Source: Lachnoclostridium sp. UBA1308
GTDB lineage: Bacteria > Bacillota > Clostridia > Lachnospirales > Lachnospiraceae
Assembly: GCA_002307215.1 (NCBI GenBank)
Contig: DBTU01000037.1
Coordinates: forward strand, 220,513-284,512
Direction of reading: 5' to 3'
DNA length: 64,000 nucleotides
The notes under the pieces were generated by a model. The model did no database searches, was not told the DNA's origin, and was given only the letters and a program-made list of their open reading frames with translations. A program made the translations under genes and the position numbers. Positions within the stretch are counted from its first letter, which is position 1. The number at the start of each line of letters is the position of its first letter. Of this stretch, positions 55,112-64,000 are shown one piece after another.

Positions 55112-57244
55112 TTAATGAATCTTAAATACACGTACCGCATCTTTCAAATCCTGTGCATCATCACTGAGCTGCTGTACAACATTATTTAACCTATTTACTT
55201 CTTTCAGCTGATTCTCAGCAGTAACACTAAGTTCTTCTGTAGCCGCTGCAGTCTCCTCAGCTGTAGCTGAAATACTTTCGATTGCCCTTAGGGTATCATT
55301 CTTTGCATTCTCAATACCTTCTACACCTATTGAAATTTGATTCAGATTATTGGTCAAGCTCTCAACATGCTGATTAATATCTATAAATACACTTATTGTA
55401 GAGTTTAATGCATCCTCCTGTGATGTTACAGTGCTCTCAGCATTTCTTGCTGTCTTAACCGTCTTTCTTGTCTGATCTTCAATTCTTTTTATAATTATAG
55501 CGATCTCATTGGAAGATATAAGTGATTGATCTGCCAATTTGCGGATTTCTGCGGCTACTACTGCGAAGCCTTTACCAAATTCACCAGCTCTCGCTGCCTC
55601 GATAGAAGCATTCAGGGAGAGTAGGTTCGTCTGTTCTGCTATTGAATTAATGGTCTCTATGATACCTTCGATATGCTTGGATTCTGTCTCCAGATTCTCA
55701 ATATTGCTTATAACGCTACTTGTTATGTCCTTCGTATCCTTAGCTTTCTTACTAAGAGTATCAATGATTTTCATACCATTTCCTGCAATTTGCCTCGTAT
55801 TACTAGCAATCTGCTCGATATTATGAGTACTACTGTACAGATCATTAATCTTGTCAGACAAATCCGCCATCTGGTTCAGGCAACTTTCGGAATCTATAGC
55901 CTGTTGTGACACACCCTGTTCAATATCATTTGCGGCTTCCGAAATATGCTTTGTTGCATCTACTAGGATTCTGGAACTTTCCGATACAACTATCGATGAT
56001 GTTGATACCGTATCACTGGTACCCATCATCTTTCTGATTAGTTGATGCATGCTATCAATTACATCGTTAATGCTCTTTCCTAGGATTTGAAATTCGTCTT
56101 TTCTTTTTATTCGTGTATAATTAGTCAAGTCACCTGACTCTATTTTATGAAGCACTCCATTCACATTAAGGATAGCTTTGTTAAATCCTGAAGCGATAAA
56201 CGTTCCTAAAACAATGGCTATAATACTTGCAAATATAACGATAAAAATAGTGTTATACTTTACTCCATCCGCTTTCTTAATAATCACACTCTCCGGAATT
56301 AAAGAACATACTATGCTACCATTACTGTCCATCTTTGTGTATGCAAATAAATAATTTTTCCCATTGAATGTAACATATTTACTTCCATCATTCGCTTCTA
56401 TGTCTGTAATAGTATTTTGATAATAGGACTGATTTGTAAACTTAAAACCATCAGGAACAGTTCCGGAAATGATTTCTTTACTGTCACCAGTAATAAACGC
56501 TACAACCGTACCATCCGGGAAATTGCTGTTAGAAATAGTATCGGTTATAAATTTATAAGATACATCTATAACGATACACCCCGTTGGTTCCAGATGTATA
56601 TTATTCAGATAAGTAATGTAGCTTAGAGCATATGATGAACCACTACTTCCTGATAAATCATCAAGATAAGGATGATTACCAATCCATATTCCATCTCCAC
56701 CAGCTGCCTTAAGTAGAGTACCTTCACCGTCAGTCATAAAATCACTATATTTCAGATTTGAAGCATCCATCTTATTACTGGAGAATGGTGTTCCATAATC
56801 AGATAGGATATAAATATTTGAAATATAATCGAAAGTTGAAATATCTTTTAATACAGAAGACTTCACTTCACTTTGATGAGTTAATTCCTCTGATTTTTTA
56901 TTATTATAAAAACCCGAGTAATAATTTATCATTATCTCATTTGAGTTTAAAGCAATTGCCTTCTCAGAGATCGTTTCAGTTCCAAATTTTATATACTTTG
57001 CCATATAATTCATGGTTGACAAAGTTGTGCTTTCATAGCTTTCAATTAAGCCCTTTGAAGATATAAGATATGAGAGTATACCTAAAGAAATTATCAGAAG
57101 CACTGGAACCGAAAAACTAAGAATTAATTTTACTCGAATACTATTTAGCATATTAAGTAAATTTTTAACGCCATGCTTTTTACTCTCATAATTTTTCCGA
57201 ATAGTATCTTTCTTTTTTATATCTTTTTCTTTTCCGTTGTACAT
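55112..57244 (-). CDS. Methyl-accepting chemotaxis protein
   Basis: 710 residues. TM1 (about 38-60), an extracytoplasmic Cache-like domain (about 60-330), TM2 (about 330-350), HAMP, and the signalling domain with tip EIRKLADQSLISSNEIAIII. It senses an outside compound, probably a sugar given the importer next door, and feeds CheA. It is preceded by GGGGAAAGA. Confidence 0.93.
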   Translation of the reverse strand: MYNGKEKDIKKKDTIRKNYESKKHGVKNLLNMLNSIRVKLILSFSVPVLLIISLGILSYLISSKGLIESYESTTLSTMNYMAKYIKFGTETISEKAIALNSNEIMINYYSGFYNNKKSEELTHQSEVKSSVLKDISTFDYISNIYILSDYGTPFSSNKMDASNLKYSDFMTDGEGTLLKAAGGDGIWIGNHPYLDDLSGSSGSSYALSYITYLNNIHLEPTGCIVIDVSYKFITDTISNSNFPDGTVVAFITGDSKEIISGTVPDGFKFTNQSYYQNTITDIEANDGSKYVTFNGKNYLFAYTKMDSNGSIVCSLIPESVIIKKADGVKYNTIFIVIFASIIAIVLGTFIASGFNKAILNVNGVLHKIESGDLTNYTRIKRKDEFQILGKSINDVIDSMHQLIRKMMGTSDTVSTSSIVVSESSRILVDATKHISEAANDIEQGVSQQAIDSESCLNQMADLSDKINDLYSSTHNIEQIASNTRQIAGNGMKIIDTLSKKAKDTKDITSSVISNIENLETESKHIEGIIETINSIAEQTNLLSLNASIEAARAGEFGKGFAVVAAEIRKLADQSLISSNEIAIIIKRIEDQTRKTVKTARNAESTVTSQEDALNSTISVFIDINQHVESLTNNLNQISIGVEGIENAKNDTLRAIESISATAEETAAATEELSVTAENQLKEVNRLNNVVQQLSDDAQDLKDAVRVFKIH

Positions 57245-57455
57245 TCTTTCCCCTATATTCCTTTCATCTATTTTACATAAGTAAATAGTTACATATCATA
57301 AACACTCGTCCTGTATTTATAAAATACATTCCAGAAAATTCTCTTACTTTCATGCTAAATACACAAAGGACTTATGGTTCTACTATACTTCCTGCGAAGC
57401 ACCGTTGAAAACTCCACTATTATCTTGCATGTTAATACATACTAATATAAACGGT

Positions 57456-58514
57456 TTATTCAAAAGTAATAGCTAACCCAGTTTTAGCTGATTCTCGTAT
57501 CAATTCCATTAAACATAAAACCCTTCTTACCTCAGGTATTGTTACTATAAACTCTTCTTCACCATTCCAAGCCTTCAGGTAGTTTTTAAAATAATCAACA
57601 TGTTTTGTATCAACCGTTGGAAGTTCCTCTGTTACAATCAATCCTGGGGTTGGTTCTCCAAAGGAACGGGTTGGTCCTGATGCTGTCATGGTCTTCTTTC
57701 CAAGAATATTGGTAAGTAGCCTAGATGTTCGAACAATCTTTCCCTGCGGATTAAAACCATCCACATACATGGATCCGAGATTTCCTCCCATGAACCAATG
57801 ATGTTCAAACCAACCAACTTTATCTGTAAGATAGTAAGTTCCCAGTTCTATCTCCGCAGTAATATTGTTTTCGAATTTTAAAATAATTTTAAAGTAATCA
57901 TCTACTTCCGAGTTTATTATATTACGTAAATCTGCGTAAACCGTCCTAACTTTACTATCGATCATCCAAAGAATTTGATCCAGAAGATGAACTCCCCAGT
58001 CATAAAGCATTCCGCCTCCTTCATTTAAATACACATGCCAGTCATGCATATTTCCATTAAATCCATAAAGGCTTGACTTAATTGTGTAAACATCTCCAAG
58101 CATTTTGCTACCATACACTTCTTTAGTAATCCGAAAGTCTTTGTCAAATCTTCTTTGCTGATGTACTGTAAATTTAACTCCGCATTCATTTACTACCTTT
58201 ACCATTTCATCTAGTTCCGCGACTGACATAGCAACTGGTTTTTCGCATATAATATCTTTAGCGGCTCTCGCTGCTTTACATACTAGATCTATATGTTGCT
58301 TATTATTAACAACAATAAGCACTACGTCAATATCATTATTTGCCAGCAGCTCATCTGGATTATTATAACGAATAATCCCAGACCCTACATCCTTCAGTTG
58401 TTCTTCGTCTATATCGCAGATGCCAACAACCTTAGCTCCTTCTAGTTGCGTAAGCATTTCTTCGTGTACATGACCCATAAACCCATGTCCAATGATACCA
58501 AAATTTACTGTCAT
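57456..58514 (-). CDS. Gfo/Idh/MocA-family oxidoreductase
   Basis: 352 residues from the ATG at 58514 (RBS GGAGG); an in-frame start 18 codons earlier has no signal. Rossmann motif GIIGHGFMGHVHEEML, catalytic ICEKPVAMS and the WGVHLLDQILWM His. NAD(P)-linked oxidation of a sugar or inositol derivative. It has its own transcription unit, 316 bases downstream of the second dehydrogenase, after a terminator. Confidence 0.9.
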   Translation of the reverse strand: MTVNFGIIGHGFMGHVHEEMLTQLEGAKVVGICDIDEEQLKDVGSGIIRYNNPDELLANNDIDVVLIVVNNKQHIDLVCKAARAAKDIICEKPVAMSVAELDEMVKVVNECGVKFTVHQQRRFDKDFRITKEVYGSKMLGDVYTIKSSLYGFNGNMHDWHVYLNEGGGMLYDWGVHLLDQILWMIDSKVRTVYADLRNIINSEVDDYFKIILKFENNITAEIELGTYYLTDKVGWFEHHWFMGGNLGSMYVDGFNPQGKIVRTSRLLTNILGKKTMTASGPTRSFGEPTPGLIVTEELPTVDTKHVDYFKNYLKAWNGEEEFIVTIPEVRRVLCLMELIRESAKTGLAITFE

Positions 58515-58829
58515 ATCTTTCCTCCTCATGCATAATATGTTTATCGCTAAGATTTTTTCTTCTTGCAACCCTTCGCTAGGATTTCTTATTAAGCTTTCTA
58601 CCTGACTTAAAGGTATATGCTGCTAACACAGATGTCAGTTAACAATAACTATGAGCCTATGAGCTTATTTACAAGCTACAGAATTGTTATAAATATATGT
58701 ATTATGTCATATTCCTAAAATGACCGCTAATTACAGAAAGTCACTTATAGGTATGAACATAATTGATAAGAATAAAGAATTTTTACTTTATTTTATAGCA
58801 TCACAATATTTATTTCCTATTAAGATAAA

Positions 58830-58863
58830 AATACGCACTTTTCACACGTTGAAAGTGCGTATT
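58830..58863 (-). terminator. Intrinsic terminator of the sugar-importer operon
   Basis: Perfect 12-bp stem (arms 58830-58841 and 58852-58863), ten-base loop, minus-strand TTTTTATC after it. The remaining part of 58515-58878 shows nothing else. Confidence 0.85.
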
Positions 58864-58878
58864 AATTATGAATTAATT

Positions 58879-59994
58879 TTAATTATTTAATAAAACTTCT
58901 TTACCGGTTTCTGCTGATTTGTATATAGCCTCAAGAATCCGAGTTACAACATATGCCTGTTCAGGTTTAACCAATGGCTCTGTACCGTTTATGATTGCAT
59001 TTATCCAATACTTTGCTTCCTCATAACCTGGCTCACCAGTTCCACCTTCAAAATATGCAACCGCTCCAGCCTTTGTCAGATGTTCTTCTGTCAACATACC
59101 ATTATGTCCACGATTAATTATCAACTCATCTGTTTGATAGCTCATACCACTATGAATTTCTGCTCCGGCTTTAGTGCCACACAGTGTTGTAGAGGCTTCT
59201 TTTGATTCCAATAAATTAATTGCCCATGAAGCTTCGATAATAATTGTTGAGCCATCCTCCATCTTAATCATGCCAAATGCTGAATCTTCAACCTCATAGG
59301 TTTCAGGATTCCAAGGTCCAAACATATTACCCTCAACTGCCTGTTGCAAATGTCCTAGCTTATAAAATACAGATCCTGTTACGCTTACTGGTTTGTAATT
59401 ATTCATCATCCAAAGAGTAATATCAAGTGCATGAGTTCCAATGTCAATTAATGGTCCTCCTCCCTGAAGTGCCTTATTCGGAAATACGCCCCAGGTAGGA
59501 ACAGCGCGACGTCGGATCGCATGAGCCTTAGCATAATAAATATCACCCAATTCTCCCGCTTCACATGCTTTATGTAACATCAGAACTTCCGGGCGAAAAC
59601 GGTTCTGATAGCCTATTGTGAATTGTTTACCACTTTTCTTCCATGCTTCAATCATCTTCTTTGCATCTGAGCTGCAATGTGCCATCGGTTTTTCACATAG
59701 AACATGCTTACCAGCTTCAAATGCTGCAACCGTAACTTGTGAATGCGATACATTTGGCGTTAGTACATGAACTACATCAATCTTTTTATCTAATAGCATT
59801 TGATTATAATCAGTGTATACTTTTGCATTTGCTGTTCCAAATTTTTTTGCTGCATTTTGTGCTCTTTCCTCAATTATATCGCAAAATGCCACTATCTCGC
59901 AAACATCGTTCAATTTACTAAGTGCTGGCATATGTTTTTTAAATGCAATTCCTCCGCAGCCAACAATACCAATCAACAATTTTCCATTCTCCAT
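58879..59994 (-). CDS. Gfo/Idh/MocA-family oxidoreductase
   Basis: 371 residues from the ATG at 59994; an alternative TTG start lies at 60039. Rossmann motif GIVGCGGIAFKKHMPAL, catalytic CEKPMAH and DIGTHALDITLWMM. Last gene of the rbsC-rbsA-rbsC-type operon, so it probably works on the imported sugar. Only a distant AAAGGG lies before the ATG. Confidence 0.88.
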   Translation of the reverse strand: MENGKLLIGIVGCGGIAFKKHMPALSKLNDVCEIVAFCDIIEERAQNAAKKFGTANAKVYTDYNQMLLDKKIDVVHVLTPNVSHSQVTVAAFEAGKHVLCEKPMAHCSSDAKKMIEAWKKSGKQFTIGYQNRFRPEVLMLHKACEAGELGDIYYAKAHAIRRRAVPTWGVFPNKALQGGGPLIDIGTHALDITLWMMNNYKPVSVTGSVFYKLGHLQQAVEGNMFGPWNPETYEVEDSAFGMIKMEDGSTIIIEASWAINLLESKEASTTLCGTKAGAEIHSGMSYQTDELIINRGHNGMLTEEHLTKAGAVAYFEGGTGEPGYEEAKYWINAIINGTEPLVKPEQAYVVTRILEAIYKSAETGKEVLLNN

Positions 59995-60054
59995 ATCTGC
60001 ACACAACCCTTTCAATAATATTTCATTTCTAACGATCAAGTTTCATCTATTGAA

Positions 60055-61017
60055 TTATTCCTGAATTTGTACTACATTTTTAATTTTCTTCGTAGCATTA
60101 ACCTTTGTATACATTATCCTTGTCAAGTAGACCGCTCCCAATAATACAAAACCACGTATTAATTGTGTTATACCACCACTGGCACCACATAATACCAAAC
60201 CGTTCTCTAATAACGTAATCGTAAATACTCCTAAAATCAATTTATATATTTTGGAACCCATTCCTCCTTGTACCGGTATCCCTCCTATAAACATTGCCAT
60301 CATAACTTTCATTTCAAAACCGATTCCAATGGTATTACTGGCACCTCCAACACGAACAACTGTAAAAACACCCGCTATAGCTGCCATAACTCCTGATATT
60401 ACAAAAGCAATAATCTTTATTTTGTCCACACTGATTCCTACATGTTTAACTGCATTTTCATTTTCGCCAATAGCTTTCACATACGTTCCAAATGGGGTAA
60501 AATTGAAAACATAGGTTATAATTACAATCAATGCAACTAACGTACATACTTTAAATGCAAAGCCATCTATAAACTTAATAGATAAGGGTGCCATAATAGC
60601 CTGACCATTAAGAAGCCAACTTAGAAAAGCTCTAAGAGCAATCAGCATAGACAAAGATGCCATAAATGATGGAACTTTAAATTTACTGGTTATTATGCCC
60701 AAAAATATACCCGAGCATGCTCCTATGAGAATGGCAACCGGAAACATCCATATAGCACCGAAATACTTACCCGCCATTGTTGCAAAAGCTGCAGCTACAC
60801 CAAGCAATGCACCATGTGTAATATCGGTTCCACCCATAGATACAACAAATAACATTCCAAGACCAGCAATAATAGTTGTTACTGACTGACTAAATATATT
60901 TTCTATATTCTTTTGACCAAGTACCTGACCTTTGGTAGCAATAGCAAATATGATCGCCATTACAGCAAGAATAACAAATGGTACTAACGAATTTAATTTT
61001 ATCTTCCTTTTCATCAT
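60055..61017 (-). CDS. Sugar ABC transporter permease (RbsC family)
   Basis: 320 residues, about eight to ten helices, with VSMGGTDITHGALLG near the N-terminus and GEN-type loop KAIGENENAVKHVGI, the family's usual ATPase-contact region. Overlaps the ATPase stop by four bases (ATGA). Second permease of the operon, so the channel is likely a heterodimer. Confidence 0.9.
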   Translation of the reverse strand: MMKRKIKLNSLVPFVILAVMAIIFAIATKGQVLGQKNIENIFSQSVTTIIAGLGMLFVVSMGGTDITHGALLGVAAAFATMAGKYFGAIWMFPVAILIGACSGIFLGIITSKFKVPSFMASLSMLIALRAFLSWLLNGQAIMAPLSIKFIDGFAFKVCTLVALIVIITYVFNFTPFGTYVKAIGENENAVKHVGISVDKIKIIAFVISGVMAAIAGVFTVVRVGGASNTIGIGFEMKVMMAMFIGGIPVQGGMGSKIYKLILGVFTITLLENGLVLCGASGGITQLIRGFVLLGAVYLTRIMYTKVNATKKIKNVVQIQE

Positions 61018-62516
61018 AGCATCACCTCTATTATCCTATCCTCAGTAAAGTCAGTGTCTCTATAAAGCATACCGGCTGCTTTTTGATCCTTCATAATCAT
61101 AATCCTGTCCGACATTCCAATAACCTCAGATAATTCATCACTAATTAATATAATAGCAAGTCCTTCGCTTTTCGCCTTCTTTAAAACATCGTATATATAT
61201 GCTTTTACGCCGATATCCACACCACGTGTCGGACAATCCAAAATTACAAATTTAAGATCTTTAGTCAGCCAGCGTGCTAAATTTACTTTTTGCTTATTCC
61301 CACCGCTCAGACTCTTTACTATATGATTGATCCCAGTTGATTTAATATCAAATGATATTAAAATATCTTCAGCCAGTTTCTTAACTTTTTTTGGATTCAG
61401 AAACCCAAATCCACCTGATAAATCACTTACTGAAGGTACTGCAAGATTGTCTCCTATTCCAGCCTCCAACATCAGTCCGTCAGAATCTCTATCCTTCGAA
61501 AGATATGCTCCTCCGGCCTTTATCACATCAATTGGTTTTTCCAGCATCATTTTATTTGTGTTTATCTGTATTTTACCTGTTCTTTTCGCTGACAGGCCAA
61601 ATATAGCGCGACCTAATGAATGAATACCTGCATCACTTAATCCACAGATTCCCAAGATCTCTCCTTTATGCAGTTCAAATGATATGTTCTGAAGCTGTCC
61701 CGGGACATTCAAATCCACAACCTCCAGAACAACTTCATCCTCAAATTGTGCTTCCATATCGTTGCGGTAATAATCGCCGGTAATCTGACGTCCTATCATC
61801 ATACGTTTTAATGCATCCAATGTAAATTCCGACGAAGCCTTTGTTTCAACCAACTCACCATCTCTTAGTACGGAAATTGTATCGCAAATTTCAAGAATCT
61901 CATCTAAATCATGAGTAATCATCAGAATGGTTTTGTCCTCACTAATAAAACGCTTTATAAATTTATAAAGCATTTCACGTTTGTCGTGCGAAAGTGCCTG
62001 AGAAATCTCGTCTAAAATCAGGAAATCCGGATTTGTAGATAATGCCCTGGCAAGCTCAAGTATTTTTCTTTGCTCAATGGATAACTCTTCTGCCATACAG
62101 CGCATTGGAATTTGTCCAAGTTCCCAATAATCCAGCTGTTTTTGTGCTGCCGCCTCAATTTCTTTCAAATCAACGATTCCAGCTACAGTAAATTCATCTG
62201 TTCGGCCTAAAAACATATTGATGGCCGGGGGAAGACTTCCAACAACCCCAAGTTCTTGAACAACCATAGCCACATGCATTTTATTTGCCGCGATAGGATT
62301 TGCCGGATTATATTCTTCCCCGTCCTTATAAATCCTTCCACTATCTTTTTTCTGAATACCGCATAAAATTGATGCTATTGTGGATTTGCCCGAACCATTT
62401 TCACCCGCCAAACCATGAATAGTGCCTCGGTTTATATTCAGATTAATATTTTTATTCGCTTTGGTATCCCCAAAGCTTTTACTGATATTCTCAATTTTAA
62501 TAAATTCATTCACCAT
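61014..62516 (-). CDS. Sugar ABC transporter ATP-binding protein (RbsA family)
   Basis: 500 residues with two ABC domains. The first has a full Walker A (GLAGENGSGKST); in the second it is degenerate (GLSDAGIHSLG), the usual state for RbsA-like proteins. Second signature SLSGGNKQK and Walker B LDCPTRGVDIG. Starts inside the stop codon of the first permease (TAATG). Confidence 0.92.
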   Translation of the reverse strand: MVNEFIKIENISKSFGDTKANKNINLNINRGTIHGLAGENGSGKSTIASILCGIQKKDSGRIYKDGEEYNPANPIAANKMHVAMVVQELGVVGSLPPAINMFLGRTDEFTVAGIVDLKEIEAAAQKQLDYWELGQIPMRCMAEELSIEQRKILELARALSTNPDFLILDEISQALSHDKREMLYKFIKRFISEDKTILMITHDLDEILEICDTISVLRDGELVETKASSEFTLDALKRMMIGRQITGDYYRNDMEAQFEDEVVLEVVDLNVPGQLQNISFELHKGEILGICGLSDAGIHSLGRAIFGLSAKRTGKIQINTNKMMLEKPIDVIKAGGAYLSKDRDSDGLMLEAGIGDNLAVPSVSDLSGGFGFLNPKKVKKLAEDILISFDIKSTGINHIVKSLSGGNKQKVNLARWLTKDLKFVILDCPTRGVDIGVKAYIYDVLKKAKSEGLAIILISDELSEVIGMSDRIMIMKDQKAAGMLYRDTDFTEDRIIEVML

Positions 62517-63502
62517 TATTTCACCACTCCTTTATAGCCCCAATGCGAAATGACACCGCAAAGAATGACAATTAATCCAAGACAGATTTCCTGACCTGTA
62601 CCAGAAGGTACTCCAAGCAGAGTAAGTACATTAAATAAAGAAGTCAAAAAAACACTGCTTATCAAAACACCTATCGGTACACTAACAAGGCGCGATAAGG
62701 ACATTCCCAACAATATAGATGCCAATGATTTAAACATTAACGATAAACTACCGAGACCGCTGTTTGAACTGAGCTTCCCCGTATAGCTTATCTGTATCAT
62801 AGCTGCCACACCGATGAAAACACCTCCTACGATTGCTCCCAAAAGCAACGTTTTCTTTGTACTAATCCCCATTGCCCTTGCAACACCATTATCCCCTCCG
62901 ACTGCTCGGATGTTAAGACCCAACGTGGAACGATTAAATAAAATATATGCAATTATACATCCAACAACCCAGATAATGGGCATTAAAGGCATTTGACCCA
63001 AACCGCGAAAACCAACTAAATAAATACTACTGGATCCCTCTGTTTTACTTCGGATTTGACAATATATCGTTAATATCGCTTCAAAAATCAAAGCCATGCC
63101 CAATCCTGAAATCCATGAAGGAATCTTTAGGATAACCGAGCAGCTAACACTTAATAATTCTAATAATACTGCTGAAATAATTGTAATAGCGATTAATCCG
63201 AGGTAACCCATTCCGAAGTCCATTGCACAGATTGCACCGAGATTTGCTGCCAGCAATACATTGGCACCAATTGATAAGTCTATCAAACCACCCGTAAATA
63301 TAAACATCATTCCCCAAGAGAGAAAACAAGGAAATATAGCATGTACCATAATCGTTTTCATATTATTTAGTGTCAGCAACCTACCGCTTACAGATATATT
63401 TAAGATAACATAAATGATTAAAAGACATACCACTAATAATATTTGAATTTTTGTTTTTTTCTTCATTGCGCTGTTACTGCTTTTGCTCAGAGAAAATGAC
63501 AT
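62516..63502 (-). CDS. Sugar ABC transporter permease (RbsC family)
   Basis: 328 residues, multi-helix, with FTGGLIDLSIGANVLLAANLG and RAVGGDNGVARAMGISTKKT. First gene of the importer operon, RBS AGGAGG. No periplasmic-type binding protein gene is found next to it within the window. Confidence 0.9.
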   Translation of the reverse strand: MSFSLSKSSNSAMKKKTKIQILLVVCLLIIYVILNISVSGRLLTLNNMKTIMVHAIFPCFLSWGMMFIFTGGLIDLSIGANVLLAANLGAICAMDFGMGYLGLIAITIISAVLLELLSVSCSVILKIPSWISGLGMALIFEAILTIYCQIRSKTEGSSSIYLVGFRGLGQMPLMPIIWVVGCIIAYILFNRSTLGLNIRAVGGDNGVARAMGISTKKTLLLGAIVGGVFIGVAAMIQISYTGKLSSNSGLGSLSLMFKSLASILLGMSLSRLVSVPIGVLISSVFLTSLFNVLTLLGVPSGTGQEICLGLIVILCGVISHWGYKGVVK

Positions 63503-63529
63503 TTTCCGACCTCCTGATAAAATTCATTC

Positions 63530-63546
63530 GTGTCAAGTTTTGACAC
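63530..63546. promoter_or_regulatory. Inverted repeat in the importer leader
   Basis: GTGTCAA-GTT-TTGACAC, perfect 7-bp arms, between the promoter and the first permease gene. Candidate operator. Confidence 0.5.
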
Positions 63547-63571
63547 CCCTTTTAATTTGCACATTCGTTAT

Positions 63572-63601
63572 TTTATAGGTTTCATCGCTTTTTTACATCA
63601 A
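63572..63601 (-). promoter_or_regulatory. Probable promoter of the RbsC-RbsA-RbsC operon
   Basis: Minus strand: TTGATG (63596-63601), 18 bases, TATAAA (63572-63577). The rest of 63503-64000 holds no gene I could support. Confidence 0.5.
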
Positions 63602-63938
63602 TAAACAATGACCCCCTTTATTCGGTTATAATTAAAGTTTCCAAGCAAAAAAGATGTCGTTGTTTTAAACTCAATTATGACTTATTTACTACTGTATTTT
63701 CAATCTCCGGAGAAACAAATCAACTATTCCTACAACTTCTTGCGTCGCTCACATGATATACATGCGGAAACATCCTGTAAATGATGTCGACATGTAGATG
63801 AATGCTAAGATCATAACTGTTAAATAGCAGTTGCACATTTATCTTTGTCATTACACAAACTATCTTAAAAATATTCTTATAAAAGTATTTTCTTTTCCTT
63901 CGTGTTATCATAGCTCACTTGACACTTCATAAAATTCT

Positions 63939-63964
63939 GGTGTGCCATATTTCTATGGCACACC
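63939..63964. terminator. Hairpin terminator of a gene outside the window
   Basis: Perfect 11-bp stem (GGTGTGCCATA / TATGGCACACC) with loop TTTC. It is probably the end of a minus-strand gene that lies past 64000. Confidence 0.7.
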
Positions 63965-64000
63965 GAAATTATATGTTATTCCACACTAGCTCCCATGTGC

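Noticed and set aside
63720..63911. 63-codon minus-strand frame
   Set aside because: No RBS, biased AT-rich composition and no homology signal.

Overview
The window is AT-rich DNA with strong AGGAGG-type ribosome binding sites, compact minus-strand operons and many anaerobe gene families. These include D-proline reductase, two-domain GGDEF/HD-GYP receptors, LplABC-type sugar importers and RsmH- and TetM-like proteins. This suggests an anaerobic, plant-fibre-degrading Clostridia bacterium, most like Lachnospiraceae. Genus and species cannot be read from the sequence. No rRNA, tRNA, CRISPR array or intact transposase gene was seen.

Region 1 (1-22 kb) is a hemicellulose section. It holds a CE15 glucuronoyl esterase (cut by the window edge), a GH43, a large multidomain GH51, an LplB/LplC/LplA-type sugar ABC importer with a divergent AraC regulator, and a second, compact GH51 arabinofuranosidase. 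A GH31 glycosidase with its own AraC regulator lies at 50.5-53.5 kb. The enzymes with visible N-termini lack signal peptides, which fits oligosaccharide import followed by cytoplasmic cleavage. Between them lie a c-di-GMP protein, two aldo/keto reductases that share a MerR-type promoter, a secreted repeat protein and an orphan RsmH-like methyltransferase.

Region 2 (22-27.5 kb) is patchy. It has a DMT transporter, a carbamate-kinase-like protein, an N-terminally truncated TetM-like ribosomal protection factor, a C39-like cysteine peptidase and several decayed fragments.

Region 3 (27.8-42.7 kb) is the most striking part: a single-strand block of prdC-prdA-small protein-prdB-prdF (proline reductase), then tetR, a DMT exporter, dppBCDFA (peptide import) and a CocE/X-Pro-peptidase-type hydrolase. 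PrdB and PrdC carry cysteine where I recall selenocysteine in known homologues, so this looks like a selenium-independent proline fermentation system that may be coupled to uptake and breakdown of proline peptides. A promoter and a terminator-like hairpin precede prdC.

Region 4 (42.8-54.9 kb) has a LysR regulator whose 3' end is fused to an antisense relic of the GH31 gene found 8 kb away, a MacB-type ABC exporter with 21-bp-spaced direct repeats at its promoter, an ECF sigma/anti-sigma pair, GH31/AraC, and a MarR-rhodanese pair bracketed by two relics of a serine recombinase 3' end.

Region 5 (54.9-64 kb) has a chemoreceptor, a relic of a sugar-phosphate isomerase, and an RbsC-RbsA-RbsC-type sugar importer with two Gfo/Idh/MocA dehydrogenases. 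No solute-binding protein for this importer lies inside the window.
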